From assembly GCA_028706315.1 (NCBI GenBank), contig JAQWBP010000007.1, positions 28,085-92,084 on the forward strand: a DNA stretch of 64,000 nt, written 5' to 3'. Below are positions 53,470 through 60,936 of this stretch, in pieces (position 1 is the stretch's first letter; each line of letters opens with the position of its first letter). The notes below the pieces were generated by a model. The model worked only from the letters and a program-made list of their open reading frames with translations. It was not told the origin of the DNA and did not search any database. Source of the DNA: Syntrophomonadaceae bacterium. GTDB taxonomy: Bacteria > Bacillota > Syntrophomonadia > Syntrophomonadales > Syntrophomonadaceae. A program made the position numbers and the translations under genes.

Positions 53470-54165
53470 TTATTCGTCTTCCGATAAGCCCTCATTTTTT
53501 ATAGACTCAATCATACTATTTTCTGCATTTTCAATATGCTCCTCGGCTAGCTGCCGGGCAGCCATAGTGTCACGAGATTGAATCGCATCTACTAAATTAC
53601 GGTGCTCATCCAGAGACTTTTTCATCCTCCCGGGAAAGGATAGCGAGGTGGCTCTAAATCGCTGTATTTGTTCCCGCAGGTTATTAACGATAAAGGTCAG
53701 CCGGTCATTGCGGCTAGCCTGGTAGATTAGTTCATGGAAACGAGTATCGACTTCTACCAACTTTTCCAGATCGTTGTTGGCTATGGCTTCAGCTTTTTCT
53801 ACCAGATTTCTCTCTAACTCTTCCAGTTCTTCATCAGTAATACGCTCAGCCGCCAGTCCTGCGGTCAGACCTTCCAGAGCCGCCCTGATTTCAAAAACAT
53901 CCGCAATGTCTTTAAAGGATATGTCAGCGACATAGGCACCTTTACGCGGCACCATGACTATAAATCCTTCTAGTTCGAGCTTACGCAAGGCTTCCCGAAT
54001 AGGAGTCCTGGAAACCCCCAGTTCTTCAGCCAGCTGGATTTCCATTAATCTCTCCCGGGGCTTTAAATTACCGTTAATAATGGCCTCTCTTATCGCTTCC
54101 AGCACTAGTTCTCTTAACGGCTTATAAGAATCAAGATCTACAGGCATTAAGCGCTTTTCTTCCAT
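53470..54165 (-). CDS. GntR family regulator, FadR/FCD subfamily
   Basis: A 231-residue regulator. The N-terminal winged helix (about 10-75) has REAIINGNLKPRERLMEIQLAEELGVSRTPIREALRKLELEGFIVMVPRKGAYVADI. The all-helical FCD effector domain (about 85-215) has the metal-binding pattern DTRFHELIYQASRN and later EHRNLVDAI and AEEHIENAE. Start ATG 54165 after AGAGG. It sits where Bacilli have purR; effector likely a carboxylic acid by family, otherwise unknown. 14 bases after ispE. Confidence 0.92.
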   Translation of the reverse strand: MEEKRLMPVDLDSYKPLRELVLEAIREAIINGNLKPRERLMEIQLAEELGVSRTPIREALRKLELEGFIVMVPRKGAYVADISFKDIADVFEIRAALEGLTAGLAAERITDEELEELERNLVEKAEAIANNDLEKLVEVDTRFHELIYQASRNDRLTFIVNNLREQIQRFRATSLSFPGRMKKSLDEHRNLVDAIQSRDTMAARQLAEEHIENAENSMIESIKNEGLSEDE

Positions 54166-54179
54166 CATTATCACCTCTA

Positions 54180-55046
54180 TTAATAAGCACTATTATAGGA
54201 TGAAACCAGGAAAACTTCACGATATTCCTGGCTTAACACTGCGGCCGCTTGCTCAGCTATCTTCTGGTCAGCAAAAATACCGAAAACGCTGGGGCCGCTT
54301 CCTGACATCACTGCATTTAATGCACCAAGTTTATTCAGTTTATCTTTTATCGTGGCAATCTCACCATGTTTTTTAATACTTACTGATTCTAGAACGTTAA
54401 CTATATTTATTGCTATACCTTTTATATTATAATGATTCCACGCAACAAGGAAAGAACTTATATCCGGAAATTTTTCGACCTGGGCCAAATCAAATTCCCG
54501 GTATACTTCAGCAGTAGATATTTGTAATTCAGGTTTCACCACTACAAATAACAGCTTAACCTCTTTCTCCAGAGGAGTTAATAATTCTCCTTTTCCCCGG
54601 GCCAGGGCTGTGCGGTGGTAAAGGCAAAAAGGAACATCAGCACCTATTTTTAGGCCTATTTCCATCAGTTTTTCCTGGGTCAGTCCGTAATTGTACAGCT
54701 GATTTATCCCGGTCAATACGGCTGCCGCATCAGTACTGCCACCGGCTAGCCCTGCGGCAACTGGAATATTTTTCTCTATATATATTTTGACCCCTTCGCC
54801 TGAGCCATATGCTTTTAATATAAGCTCGGCAGCCGGGTAAGCCAGGTTATCCTGGTTATCGGGTACTAGACTGCTGCTGCTGGCAACTTCTATCCCTGAT
54901 GGCGCTGTTTCAATAGTAACCTGATCTAGCAAGTCAATATGATGCATCACGGTTTCTAATTCATGATAACCGTCTGGATACTTTCCTTTTATGTCCAGGG
55001 TCAGGTTAACTTTTGCCGGGGCTGCTATGATTATTTTGCGGTTCAT
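54180..55046 (-). CDS. ispE: 4-diphosphocytidyl-2-C-methyl-D-erythritol kinase
   Basis: GHMP kinase of the non-mevalonate isoprenoid path, needed for undecaprenyl phosphate. The 288-residue protein has IIAAPAKVNLTLDIKGKYPDGYHELETVMHHIDL at the N-terminus, the ATP loop IPVAAGLAGGSTDAAAVLTGINQLY near 90-114, GADVPFCLYH near 134 and NAVMSGSGPSVFGIF near 243. GGGAGAG site before the ATG. Upstream of the GntR gene on the same strand. Confidence 0.97.
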   Translation of the reverse strand: MNRKIIIAAPAKVNLTLDIKGKYPDGYHELETVMHHIDLLDQVTIETAPSGIEVASSSSLVPDNQDNLAYPAAELILKAYGSGEGVKIYIEKNIPVAAGLAGGSTDAAAVLTGINQLYNYGLTQEKLMEIGLKIGADVPFCLYHRTALARGKGELLTPLEKEVKLLFVVVKPELQISTAEVYREFDLAQVEKFPDISSFLVAWNHYNIKGIAINIVNVLESVSIKKHGEIATIKDKLNKLGALNAVMSGSGPSVFGIFADQKIAEQAAAVLSQEYREVFLVSSYNSAY

Positions 55047-55145
55047 GATAGCTCTCCCTGTTTTTAAAGATTATATCTCGAAACCACGGTTGACACCAGT
55101 ACGTCTATTATAAGCTGTAATCTGTTAATTAGAAAATAATAGTGG

Positions 55146-55200
55146 TGTCCCCATTTTAGACGCGGATTTGATATGATTTACTCAGATTTTTTCTTAATTA
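55146..55200. repeat. Partial C-type repeat in the ispE-spoIIR gap
   Basis: TTAGACGCGGATTTGATATGATTTACTCAGATTTTTTC matches the first half of the C elements. The remaining 320-base gap shows only the spoIIR terminator. Confidence 0.7.
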
Positions 55201-55295
55201 TTTATAAACCAACTAGACGGGAATGAATTACCAAATATACTCCAAGACATTTTTATAAGTGGCTGTGCCCTACGGACATAGGGGCTAATTGGCAA

Positions 55296-55328
55296 AAATA
55301 AAAGGGAACGGAATTAATGCCGTTCCCC
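55296..55328 (-). terminator. Terminator of spoIIR
   Basis: Stem GGGAACGG / CCGTTCCC followed on the minus strand by TTTTATTTTT. Confidence 0.85.
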
Positions 55329-55368
55329 GAAAACAGGGGGGAGATGTAAGTTTGTATTTGGTGACTTC

Positions 55369-55938
55369 TTATTTACCACGGAAACTAAATTTTGCTCCTT
55401 TAGGGATGAGCTCCAGACATTTAAAACTTATCTGGGCCTCCCCCGGGCTATCAAGGCTTAAGCCTTTGTCAGAGGAAGAAACCATACACAGCGGCGGGAA
55501 TAGTACACACCACCAGTTTTTACCTTCTCCGGCTCCAATAATAATTCTTACCGCCTGGTACTCCCCTCCGGGAAAAACCAGGTTACCATAACTTTTAGTT
55601 GGGAAGTCATATTCGCCAATATTTACTTTAACAGGGTACTCATATCCCCTGGCTTTAATAGCTGATTCTGCCACATCTTGTATCTGTGGTGTAAGTTTTA
55701 TCGCTTTTTCACGTGCCTCTCCGGCGTTGTCAATATCCCGAAATTCCTCCTGCATCATGGCAACAATTTCGTTTTTCACTTCTAGTTTTAACTCCTGGTC
55801 AGCTATGGTGTCACTGTTAGCTACTACGTGCAAACGCAGTACACTATCTGCTAGTGGCTTGTCCTGTTCTGCCTGAACGTAAGTGGCTGTTAATATAATT
55901 ACTAATAGAAGAATGATTCCAGAGATTTTTTTCATCAT
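55369..55938 (-). CDS. spoIIR: Stage II sporulation protein R
   Basis: Forespore-secreted signal that triggers SpoIIGA to activate sigma-E in the mother cell. The 189-residue protein has a signal peptide (MMKKISGIILLLVIILTATYVQA, cut near 23) and the family core LADSVLRLHVVANSDTIADQELKLEVKNEIV near 29-59, GEYDFPTKSYGNLVFPGGEYQAVRIIIGAGEGKNWWCVLFPPLCMV near 107-152. GGGGGATCTAT before the ATG. A sigma-F promoter match lies upstream, as expected. Confidence 0.96.
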   Translation of the reverse strand: MMKKISGIILLLVIILTATYVQAEQDKPLADSVLRLHVVANSDTIADQELKLEVKNEIVAMMQEEFRDIDNAGEAREKAIKLTPQIQDVAESAIKARGYEYPVKVNIGEYDFPTKSYGNLVFPGGEYQAVRIIIGAGEGKNWWCVLFPPLCMVSSSDKGLSLDSPGEAQISFKCLELIPKGAKFSFRGK

Positions 55939-55961
55939 ATAGATCCCCCTCTCTATGTTTT

Positions 55962-55991
55962 AATTATTTCCCAATACTGCTTTTTCTAAAC
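55962..55991 (-). promoter_or_regulatory. Candidate sigma-F promoter of spoIIR
   Basis: Minus strand GTTTA (55991-55987), 15-base spacer, GGAAATAATT (55971-55962). It agrees with GYATA-N15-GGNNANAHTR in all but two positions, 24 bases before the start codon. Confidence 0.6.
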
Positions 55992-56011
55992 ATAAAAAAA
56001 GGTACCTACAA

Positions 56012-56185
56012 GAACAGCGGAAAAGACGCGGATTCCCTTTTTTAGACGCTGATATGCGCTGATTGTTATGATTACCGCTGATTTTCTCCTTTAATTTCCA
56101 ATAGTATAAAAAACTACAGTCAGCGTTCATAAAATCCGGATTACTCCTTTATAATCTGCGTATTCCGCCTTTAATTAAAGAATAC
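56012..56185. repeat. C-type repeat upstream of spoIIR
   Basis: TTAGACGCTGATATGCGCTGATTGTTATGATTACCGCTGATTTT, spacer, then CAGCGTTCATAAAATCCGG ... AATCTGCGTATTCCGC, in the same head-to-head layout as the other C elements. Confidence 0.8.
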
Positions 56186-56287
56186 AGCGCGTTTCTACTA
56201 ATCCATAATCGAGGGTTCAATATATTTTGTTTATGTCTGACATATATTATCTTTATCAATTCACGCCCTAAATTTGTCCTAGTATTG

Positions 56288-56317
56288 TTGACAAGTGGTT
56301 GTGAATGTTCTTACAAT
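56288..56317 (+). promoter_or_regulatory. Strong sigma-A promoter of a candidate small RNA
   Basis: TTGACA (56288-56293), 18-base spacer, TACAAT (56312-56317). No ribosome site or open frame follows before the terminator at 56403. Confidence 0.75.
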
Positions 56318-56323
56318 AACTAT

Positions 56324-56436
56324 GTGAGGAATTGCAGTGATACTAGTCACAGCATTTTAAACCACACATACAATCATTTTATTCAATTCCCCCCCGGGAA
56401 TTAAAGGCATCACACCGTGTGATGCCTTTCCCTTTT
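56324..56436 (+). ncRNA. Candidate small non-coding RNA, about 113 nt
   Basis: Bounded by a near-consensus promoter and a strong intrinsic terminator. Internal features: GTGATACTAGTCAC, and a hairpin AATTCCC-CCCC-GGGAATT (about 56385-56402) with a C-rich loop, as in Firmicute sRNAs that pair with ribosome binding sites. The only ATG (56321) is followed by TGA. Alternatively it is an attenuated leader of the gene at 56673. Confidence 0.55.
56403..56436 (+). terminator. Intrinsic terminator, plus strand
   Basis: Perfect 12-base stem AAAGGCATCACA / TGTGATGCCTTT, loop CCG, tail CCCTTTTCT. There is no coding gene just before it on this strand. Confidence 0.85.
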
Positions 56437-56478
56437 CTGCTTATATTTCGGAAAAGATGTGAGAAATTACATTGCCTC

Positions 56479-56520
56479 TAAACTTGCCCTGTCCCATTAT
56501 CAGCTGTAATATAATTTGTA
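56479..56520 (+). promoter_or_regulatory. Candidate promoter of the 56673 gene
   Basis: TTGCCC followed 17 bases later by TAATAT (with an overlapping TATAAT), about 150 bases before the start codon. Confidence 0.4.
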
Positions 56521-56672
56521 AGAACCTCTCTTTAAAGCATTTCACTATTGGGGAAATAAGTATTTAGAAGTTTACCAAACATAATAATTCCTGGTTAAAA
56601 GGAAATCAGGTGTAGTTTTATGTAGAACATACACATTACTAGTTTATGATCTTTGTGGAAAGGAATGCAGTC

Positions 56673-57344
56673 ATGGATTTTCTTGAGAGTTTTGATCAAA
56701 CTGAAATTATCTACCAAGATTTGTGCAACAAGATTGCTAATCCCCGTAATTTTTTCTTTACCCGTACTTATATGGAGCTGCGCAGAATTACGCTGGCTGT
56801 CTCACATAAGCTTGAGAGCCTGCTGAATGAATACATAAATGCGCTGGTAAGTGATCAGGAGGTCTCAGAATTTAAAGATGTTTTCGAATGTACGGCTGGT
56901 TTTTATAAAAATCTTAAAATCAAGGAATACGAGCAAATACCCCGGGAAAAGTATGAAAGGGTGAGTCATTTAATAGCTACTGCAGCCCGACTGGGCTTGA
57001 TGGCACATCTTTTCCTGGTCACAACACCTACCCGGGAGGAATGGTATGAAAAAGTTGACCTGGAATTTGTCCGCCAGGAATGGCTGGACACCCTGGGTAG
57101 TATGAAACAGATAATCCGGCGTTATAATACTAACATTGAAAATATACCGGGGAAATTGTTTGATGAGTATTACCTGCATTATGTAAAACCGGTACTAGAA
57201 AATGACTTTAATCTGCGCAGTATTATAAAATTGAAACAGCAGCAGAATTATTTTAAAAAGATTTATTTTGGCGGAATTTTACTAGGGTTAGAAACTGACT
57301 TTGCCGCCCGGATGGCTAAAGCGTTGGCTGAAAATAACGAATAA
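56673..57344 (+). CDS. Protein of unknown function
   Basis: I do not recognise this 223-residue protein. It is soluble, mainly helical and charged, without signal peptide or cysteine motif. Notable stretches are FFFTRTYMELRRITLAVSHKLESLLNEYINALV near 25-57, REKYERVSHLIATAARLGLMAHLFLVTTP near 91-119, and the C-terminal YFGGILLGLETDFAARMAKALAE. Start ATG 56673 follows AAAGGA; an ATG nine codons earlier has no site. It converges on tupC, with a shared terminator. No function proposed. Confidence 0.7.
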   Translation: MDFLESFDQTEIIYQDLCNKIANPRNFFFTRTYMELRRITLAVSHKLESLLNEYINALVSDQEVSEFKDVFECTAGFYKNLKIKEYEQIPREKYERVSHLIATAARLGLMAHLFLVTTPTREEWYEKVDLEFVRQEWLDTLGSMKQIIRRYNTNIENIPGKLFDEYYLHYVKPVLENDFNLRSIIKLKQQQNYFKKIYFGGILLGLETDFAARMAKALAENNE

Positions 57345-57346
57345 AA

Positions 57347-57391
57347 AGCAATAACTCAACAAAAGCCGGAAGGTACTTTTGTTGAGTTATT
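57347..57391. terminator. Bidirectional terminator with ATAACTCAACAAAAG arms
   Basis: Stem AGCAATAACTCAACAAAAG / CTTTTGTTGAGTTATTGCT, loop CCGGAAGGTA, A-run on the left and TTTAAAA on the right. It serves two convergent genes and shares its arms with 32015-32062. Confidence 0.85.
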
Positions 57392-57394
57392 GCT

Positions 57395-58129
57395 TTAAAA
57401 TACGATTTCTCCCCGGAAAAATGCTCTAGTCCTATCATCAACAGCTCCTGTATACATGTGTTCAGCCGATCCCCTCTCTAATAACCTGCCCTCCCATAGA
57501 AACAGAATCTCGTCGGCCAGTCTCCGCGCTTGGAAGAGATTATGGGTAACGAGAATAACGGTGGCATTATATTCGGAATTTATTAATTTTATATGCTCTT
57601 CTATTTCGGCTGCACTGCCCGGGTCTATGTTAGAGGTAGGTTCATCCAGGAAAATTACCCGAGGTTTTACGGCCAAAACTCTGGCCAGGGCTACTTTTTG
57701 TCTTTCTCCCCCGGAAAGTTTCTGGGCTGGATAGTTGATAAAATCAGTCATGCCTACCAGATCAAGACACTCCTCGACTATTCTCTTCTGTTCCGCCTCC
57801 CTTGTTCGTCTGGCCTTAAGGCCATAGGCCACATTATAATAAACATTGCCTTTAAACATAAGCGCCGTCTGGGTAACCATAGCCATCTGTCTGCGTAAGC
57901 GAAGTAACTGCGATTTTGTCCAGGTAATATTTTCGCCGAAAATGCTGAAGCGCCCCGTAGTGTTAACGGTCAAAAGGGACATAATCCGCATAAGTGTAGA
58001 TTTCCCTGCTCCGTTAGGGCCGAGGATGGAATATATCCGGCCTTCCTCAATCTCCAGTTCGCCTATATTTAAAACCTCGCGGGTACCGTATTTTTTTGTG
58101 ACCTCAGACAATTTGAATACTGGTGTCAT
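57395..58129 (-). CDS. tupC: Tungstate ABC transporter ATP-binding protein
   Basis: A 244-residue ABC ATPase. Walker A is GPNGAGKSTLMRIM near 37, the signature KLSGGERQKVALARVLAV near 138, Walker B PRVIFLDEPTSNIDPGS near 157, and the switch His is in ILVTHNLFQARRLADEIL. It drives tungstate import through TupB. Its start lies inside the last codons of tupB, with GAGG ten bases before. Molybdate use is possible; the TupA sequence favours tungstate. Confidence 0.9.
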   Translation of the reverse strand: MTPVFKLSEVTKKYGTREVLNIGELEIEEGRIYSILGPNGAGKSTLMRIMSLLTVNTTGRFSIFGENITWTKSQLLRLRRQMAMVTQTALMFKGNVYYNVAYGLKARRTREAEQKRIVEECLDLVGMTDFINYPAQKLSGGERQKVALARVLAVKPRVIFLDEPTSNIDPGSAAEIEEHIKLINSEYNATVILVTHNLFQARRLADEILFLWEGRLLERGSAEHMYTGAVDDRTRAFFRGEIVF

Positions 58130-58823
58130 CTTTAAACGACCTCTTTTCCAGCTGGAATATAGTCATCATGATAATAAAAGCTAGTAGCAATAGCACGATC
58201 CCTATTGCCAAGGCACGACTATCGTTTCCCATTCTGGTTTCCAGTACTATCGATGTAGTTAAGACCCTGGTATGCCCATCTATATTACCGCCTACCATCA
58301 TTACTGCTCCAACTTCAGCGATTAGTCTGCCAAAAGCAGTAGTCACTGCACCAATGATTCCCAGGCTGGATTCCCTTAAAATAGTCCATACCGCATGTCG
58401 TCTTGTGGCACCAAGAGTAGCCGCGGTATCGTATACCTCCTGGGGCTGGGCCATAACTGCGCGGGCGGTAATCCCGGCGACAATCGGAAATCCTAGAAGT
58501 ACCTGGGCTATCACCATGGCCGTAGGGGTAAAGAGCAGCTGAAAATAGCCCAAAGGTCCTCGGGTACTTAGAAAAAGGAATACTATTAAACCCGCCAGTA
58601 CCGGAGGTAAACCCATCAGGGTATAAGTAATATTTAGCAGGGCTTTTCGCCCCGGGAAAGGTCTTAAGGCTAGTAATGCACCGAAAGGAATGCCTAGTAC
58701 AGAGGCAAAAAATAAGGCGGCCAGGGAAACCTGAATTGATAGTATAGTAACTTCTATTATTTTGGGGTCCAAGGACCAGATGAGCAAAAAGCCTTCTTTT
58801 ATTCCCTGTAAAATTATATCCAT
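58104..58823 (-). CDS. tupB: Tungstate ABC transporter permease
   Basis: A 239-residue permease with about six helices. LSIQVSLAALFFASVLGIPFGALLALRPFPGRKALLNITYTLMGLPPVLAGLIVFLF (25-85) and the EAA loop AAATLGATRRHAVWTILRESSLGIIGAVTTAFGRLIAEVGAVMMVGGN (about 135-185) fit TupB. GGAG site. The EAA loop docks on TupC. It is separated from tupA by 240 bases containing a structured element. Confidence 0.92.
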   Translation of the reverse strand: MDIILQGIKEGFLLIWSLDPKIIEVTILSIQVSLAALFFASVLGIPFGALLALRPFPGRKALLNITYTLMGLPPVLAGLIVFLFLSTRGPLGYFQLLFTPTAMVIAQVLLGFPIVAGITARAVMAQPQEVYDTAATLGATRRHAVWTILRESSLGIIGAVTTAFGRLIAEVGAVMMVGGNIDGHTRVLTTSIVLETRMGNDSRALAIGIVLLLLAFIIMMTIFQLEKRSFKDDTSIQIV

Positions 58824-58944
58824 ATTCTCGACTCCATGTTTTTCAAAATATCGTTTATTTTACTGCCAAAAGTAATGTAGCGTTAGTTTGAATGTCCCCG
58901 CAGCGCACATTCAAACAGATTAGTTAAGGGTTTTAGTAACGTTA

Positions 58945-59015
58945 ACACAGAACAGAAAGGGGGAAATCACGTGCTCTGCCACGGAGTGACAGCTTATCCC
59001 CCTTCCTGTGTGTGC
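58945..59015 (-). other. Conserved-looking RNA stem between tupA and tupB, type unknown
   Basis: On the minus strand a long interrupted stem (CACA, CAG, AAGGGGGA against TTCCCCCTT, CTG, TGTG) encloses CTGTCAC-TCC-GTGGCAG and GAGCACGTGA. No T-run follows, so it is not a plain terminator. It could be a stability/processing element that lets tupA be more abundant than tupBC, or a regulatory RNA. Confidence 0.5.
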
Positions 59016-59060
59016 GAAGGTGCTAGTGTCAAACTATAAGCCTATTCTTTATGTATTACG

Positions 59061-59942
59061 TTATTTGGCATCAGGAACGAAAAGTGCCTGTCCAAACTCG
59101 TCTACACCATATTCGCCGATTAATTTCTGGCCTTTTTCGCTGGTCATCCATTCAATAAAAGCCAGGGCGCCATCATTATTAACGTTCGGATATTTTTCCG
59201 GGTTAACAGCAATTACGCCATAAGGATTAAGTAATAATTTATCCCCTTCAACCATAGCTTCTAACTCATATTTATCTTGATTAGCCAGGAAGGTAGCTCT
59301 ATCAATCAGAGTGTAGCCTTTCATTTCGTCAGCCATGCGGTAGGTATCTCCCATGCCTTTGCCAACTGATTTATACCATTCTCCGGCCGGCTCTATTCCA
59401 GCTGCCGCCCAGGTTTTTACTTCTTTTTTGTGGGTTCCGGAATCATCTCCACGAGATACGAAGGTTGCTTGTTTTTCAGCAATTGCCTTTAAAGCTGCTA
59501 CTGCATCATCAGTACCTTTAATACCGGCTGGATCATCTTTAGGTCCGATAAACAAGAAATCATTATACATTACATCTTTACGGTCTACGCCAAATCCGTC
59601 CTCAACGAATTTGTCTTCTGCTGCCCGTGAATGAACGAGTATTACGTCAACATCTCCAGTCTCGCCCATTTTGATAGCTGCACCGGTACCTACTGCGATA
59701 ACTTCAATTTCATAACCGGTGTCCTTGGTAAATTCGGGTAGAATAGCATCAAGTAAGCCTGAGTCCTGAGTGCTGGTAGTAGTAGCCATTTTAATCTGTG
59801 GATTTTCTGGAGCTGGTGCTGGTGCTGGCGTATTGTTATCCGCATTATTATCGGCACCATTGCCGCATCCTGCTAAAGCCCCCATTAAGAATATGGCCAT
59901 AATTAATACAGCAAATTTTTTGTTCTTAAAAAGTTTTCTCAT
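59061..59942 (-). CDS. tupA: Tungstate-binding lipoprotein TupA
   Basis: Extracellular oxyanion receptor. The 293-residue protein has a lipoprotein signal (KFAVLIMAIFLMGALAGCG, lipid on Cys26) and an Asn/Pro/Ala-rich linker (about 28-50). The binding domain opens with MATTTSTQDSGLLDAILPEFTKDTGYEIEVIAVGTGAAIKMGETGDVDVILVHSRAAEDKFVEDGFG. TTTSTQDSG and VHSRAAE are the TupA anion-binding signatures. GAGGAGG site. It is preceded by a Moco/tungsten-cofactor riboswitch with terminator. Confidence 0.95.
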   Translation of the reverse strand: MRKLFKNKKFAVLIMAIFLMGALAGCGNGADNNADNNTPAPAPAPENPQIKMATTTSTQDSGLLDAILPEFTKDTGYEIEVIAVGTGAAIKMGETGDVDVILVHSRAAEDKFVEDGFGVDRKDVMYNDFLFIGPKDDPAGIKGTDDAVAALKAIAEKQATFVSRGDDSGTHKKEVKTWAAAGIEPAGEWYKSVGKGMGDTYRMADEMKGYTLIDRATFLANQDKYELEAMVEGDKLLLNPYGVIAVNPEKYPNVNNDGALAFIEWMTSEKGQKLIGEYGVDEFGQALFVPDAK

Positions 59943-60030
59943 TTCCTCTTCCTCCTCAAGTTAATAAATAGCGACATAAGTTTATAATCGCCCCCGGTCT
60001 TACCAGGTCTATAGATTCCCCTCATTCCCT

Positions 60031-60070
60031 TAAAAAAATCGGGTTATATACTGCAATAAGCGTATAACCC
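60031..60070 (-). terminator. Expression-platform terminator of the tup riboswitch
   Basis: Minus-strand stem GGGTTATA / TATAACCC followed by GATTTTTTT, between the riboswitch and tupA. Confidence 0.85.
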
Positions 60071-60089
60071 AAACGATTACGTCATAGGC

Positions 60090-60192
60090 ACTCTCTCCTT
60101 TCCAAGTTCGGGAGGTGTATGCGTTTCCAGATACACCCAATGTTCCATATACCGTAGAAGTCAGCTCTCCTTAGGCATATGGACTCGGAGAT
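60090..60192 (-). promoter_or_regulatory. Moco/tungsten-cofactor riboswitch upstream of tupABC
   Basis: Minus strand: CTCCGAG and GGAGAG close the outer stem. CCATAT / ATATGG makes the second stem, and GGTGTAT / ATACACC encloses TGGAAAC. CACCTCCCGAACTTGGAAAGG matches the conserved 3' part of the Moco RNA motif (the E. coli moaA leader reads CGCCTCCCG..TCTGGAAAGG). The terminator follows. The motif is known upstream of tungstate and molybdate transport genes. A promoter (TTACAA, 17 bases, TTATAC) ends at 60194. Confidence 0.85.
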
Positions 60193-60199
60193 TGTATAA

Positions 60200-60486
60200 T
60201 TTGTGATTTTAAACTATTGTAAGATCAATTTGTGTAAATTGTTGATATTTGTTGTCCCAGAATTTTATAAAATTATAATATTTATGCAAGGAAACTTTGT
60301 TAATTGCCATTATAAGATGTTATTCTACATACTCAGTAAATCCCCTTCTTTAATTTAGTATACTGCCCGGTTAAACCTTGTTCTCTCTGCTCATAACGTC
60401 GAATATCCCTCACCTTTTGCCGCGCTGTTAAAAGCTATACAGCATTAGTTTGACTGCTTGTCTTTAAAAATTTTCGCTTATACTGC
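60200..60486. other. AT-rich divergent intergenic stretch
   Basis: Between the tup promoter and the ytrA promoter. No gene, repeat or clear structure seen. Confidence 0.5.
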
Positions 60487-60543
60487 TTGACAATTCACGA
60501 AAGTAACTCCTATAATTATAGTGTACTAATTGACTAATGCACT
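60487..60543 (+). promoter_or_regulatory. ytrA promoter with operator-like dyad
   Basis: TTGACA (60487-60492), 18-base spacer, TATAAT (60511-60516), then an imperfect dyad beginning AGTGTA (60520) and ending TGCACT (60543). The dyad resembles AGTGTA...TACACT sites of YtrA-type GntR repressors and covers the transcription start, suggesting autoregulation. Confidence 0.7.
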
Positions 60544-60561
60544 AGTAAGGAGGTGCTCTGC

Positions 60562-60936
60562 TTGCAGTTTAATACATCACAACCTATTTATAAGCAAATT
60601 ATTAATGATTATAAAAAACTGCTTATACGTAAAGAGTTAAAAAAAGGAGACAAAATCATGTCACAGCGAGAATATGCCGAAATGGCAAGTGTTAATCCTA
60701 ATACGGTACAAAGGGCCTACCGGGAGATGGAAAATATGAATCTGGTGGAAACTTTAAGAGGACAGGGAACATTTATAAGTGTTAGTGATGAACAATTAGA
60801 TGAGATTAAAACCGAAATGGCCCGGGATTTAATTAACCATTTTATTGGCGAGATGCAATCTCTGGGTTTTGGCGATAAGGATATTATTAATATCGTACAA
60901 ACACAGTTGTCCGACCGGGAAGGAGGTAGTTTTTAA
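60562..60936 (+). CDS. GntR family regulator, YtrA subfamily
   Basis: A 124-residue protein. Winged helix at about 3-75: QPIYKQIINDYKKLLIRKELKKGDKIMSQREYAEMASVNPNTVQRAYREMENMNLVETLRGQGTFIS. A short dimerising helical tail, typical of YtrA, follows. Start TTG 60562, eight bases after GGAGG. It precedes an ABC ATPase and membrane protein and probably represses the operon; the family often responds to cell-wall antibiotics. Inducer unknown. Confidence 0.93.
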   Translation: MQFNTSQPIYKQIINDYKKLLIRKELKKGDKIMSQREYAEMASVNPNTVQRAYREMENMNLVETLRGQGTFISVSDEQLDEIKTEMARDLINHFIGEMQSLGFGDKDIINIVQTQLSDREGGSF

